This document shows, in pieces, positions 25,296 to 26,068 of a stretch of DNA of 26,068 bases; within the stretch, counting starts at the first letter, position 1; each line of letters opens with the position of its first letter. Origin of the DNA: UBA7332 sp051648105. GTDB taxonomy: Bacteria; Bacteroidota; Bacteroidia; Bacteroidales; UBA7332. Below the pieces are notes generated by a model, which searched no databases, was not told where the DNA came from, and was given only the letters and a program-made list of their open reading frames with translations. The stretch covers positions 1 to 26,068 of the forward strand of contig JBOFEN010000013.1 in the NCBI GenBank assembly GCA_051648105.1, in the 5' to 3' direction. The position numbers and the translations under genes are program-made.

Positions 25296-26068
25296 TTATT
25301 GACAATTGATTATCTGATTTGATGATCTGCTAGCGTACTGAACGAACTGTTCGCTTATACCACACGCCTCAAGTAGCTTAGCGAGAGTAACATTGTAGGT
25401 GTATGCCACCTGCAGACGCTCAGTCTTGATCTTATTGAGATTCAATCTAGCATCTACCACCTCGGTTGAGGATGCTGCACCCTCGGCAAAAGCCTCCTCC
25501 TTGATACGAAGATATTCAGATGCAAACTCGAGTGATGTGTTAATGGATGGGATCTGTTTGGATGAGGCCTCTAGTGAGTTGTATAGCTTTACAATGAGTG
25601 CTTGCACATCGGCATTTGCCTTCTCACCATATGCCTCTACTTGTCTAAGAGTGCTCTTAGCTGCTGCAAACTTACGCTCACGCTTCAACCCATCAAAGAG
25701 AGTCATCTTCACGCCAACACCAATAGCCCATGTAGGTAGGTGCTTGGAGTATTGATAATCAACCACATCGAATGCTCCCATAAGTGCTACATGTGGCATA
25801 AACTCAGATCTTTCAAGTCTGACTCCCTCCTTAGCTAGCTCAGCTTTAAGAGATACCTGCTTGACCATAGGGTTGCCTTGTAGTGCCATTGCCTTGAAAT
25901 AGTCTACACTCTCAAGATCTTGAACAATAAACATCCCTGACACGGGTGTGTAGTCGCCGGCTTCACCTAGAGTAGCTGTGAGTGCATAGTGGATTGAATT
26001 GGCAAATAGGGTTGATCCGATAAGCTCTTTTGTTGCATCAGCTTGATAACTCTGAGCATACATACGGT
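25296..26068 (-). CDS. TolC-family outer-membrane efflux protein, C-terminal part
   Basis: The window cuts this gene; the frame stays open to the right edge, so the Met near 26063 is probably internal. About 257 residues are visible, covering the second half of a TolC-like channel: the coiled region around AELAKEGVRLERSEFMPHVALMG, a barrel strand region with GVKMTLFDGLKRERK (the typical W/G...PLFDG..R pattern), and the long C-terminal helices with EGAASSTEVVDARLNL, matching the G..s..evldA...l signature of outer-membrane efflux proteins. It would form the exit duct for the HlyD/ABC-2 system encoded downstream. The promoter lies outside the window. Confidence 0.85.
   Translation of the reverse strand, partial: RMYAQSYQADATKELIGSTLFANSIHYALTATLGEAGDYTPVSGMFIVQDLESVDYFKAMALQGNPMVKQVSLKAELAKEGVRLERSEFMPHVALMGAFDVVDYQYSKHLPTWAIGVGVKMTLFDGLKRERKFAAAKSTLRQVEAYGEKANADVQALIVKLYNSLEASSKQIPSINTSLEFASEYLRIKEEAFAEGAASSTEVVDARLNLNKIKTERLQVAYTYNVTLAKLLEACGISEQFVQYASRSSNQIINCQ

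Noticed and set aside
25399..25755. Plus-strand frame of 118 codons opposite the TolC-like gene
   Set aside because: Shadow of the TolC coding frame; no motif and no promoter.

Overview
The window looks like chromosomal DNA of a Bacteroidota species, most likely order Bacteroidales. The evidence is a SusC/SusD pair, TAnnTTTG-type promoter elements, a Smr-domain protein of the DUF2027 type, a stand-alone MnmD, Bacteroidota-style NhaA and phytoene synthase, and moderate AT richness. I cannot name the genus. No rRNA, tRNA, CRISPR array, transposase or phage gene is visible.

Layout. (1) 1-1706, plus strand: the 3' end of an M24 aminopeptidase, a TtcA-like tRNA thiolase and the GTPase EngB, closed by a perfect 23-bp hairpin. 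(2) 1855-7902, plus strand: a promoter followed by seven genes that all overlap by 1 or 4 nt. These are phytoene synthase, type I IPP isomerase, a CruF-like carotenoid hydratase, a PlsC-like acyltransferase, a GT2 glycosyltransferase, a secreted TPR protein and a CrtI-type desaturase. (3) 7953-9879, plus strand: a C_GCAxxG_C_C protein with its own promoter, then an exported alpha/beta hydrolase, ended by a hairpin shared with the convergent nhaA. (4) 9945-11288, minus strand: nhaA. (5) 11760-18383, plus strand: a two-domain phosphodiesterase/alkaline phosphatase, then SusC and SusD. (6) 18488-20267, minus strand: mnmD and a Smr-domain gene, divergent from dusB (20340-21326, plus), whose promoter predicts a leaderless mRNA. 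(7) 21327-21840: about 500 nt without a gene but with several hairpins, one with perfect 27-bp arms. (8) 21841 to the right edge, minus strand: TolC-like (cut by the edge), HlyD-like and two ABC-2 permeases, with no ATP-binding subunit.

How the genes work together. The seven-gene operon reads as a route to an acyclic C40 carotenoid: condensation by CrtB, desaturation by CrtI, hydration of an end by CruF, then glycosylation and acylation. No cyclase, ketolase, ring hydroxylase or GGPP synthase is present, so the most economical predicted product is a rhodopin-like glycosyl ester anchored in the envelope. The secreted TPR protein inside this operon is the part with no assigned role. The 11.8-18.4 kb operon looks like a nutrient-uptake locus in which one exported polypeptide could cut a phosphodiester and then remove the phosphate, next to its own TonB-dependent importer. 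The right-edge genes form an envelope-spanning efflux system that must borrow an ATPase or work in another way.

By eye the carotenoid operon is clearly more AT-rich than the right half (13 G+C of 60 at 4561-4620 against 25 of 60 at 15601-15660 and 29 of 60 at 24361-24420). Function calls rest on motif reading only; no database search was possible.
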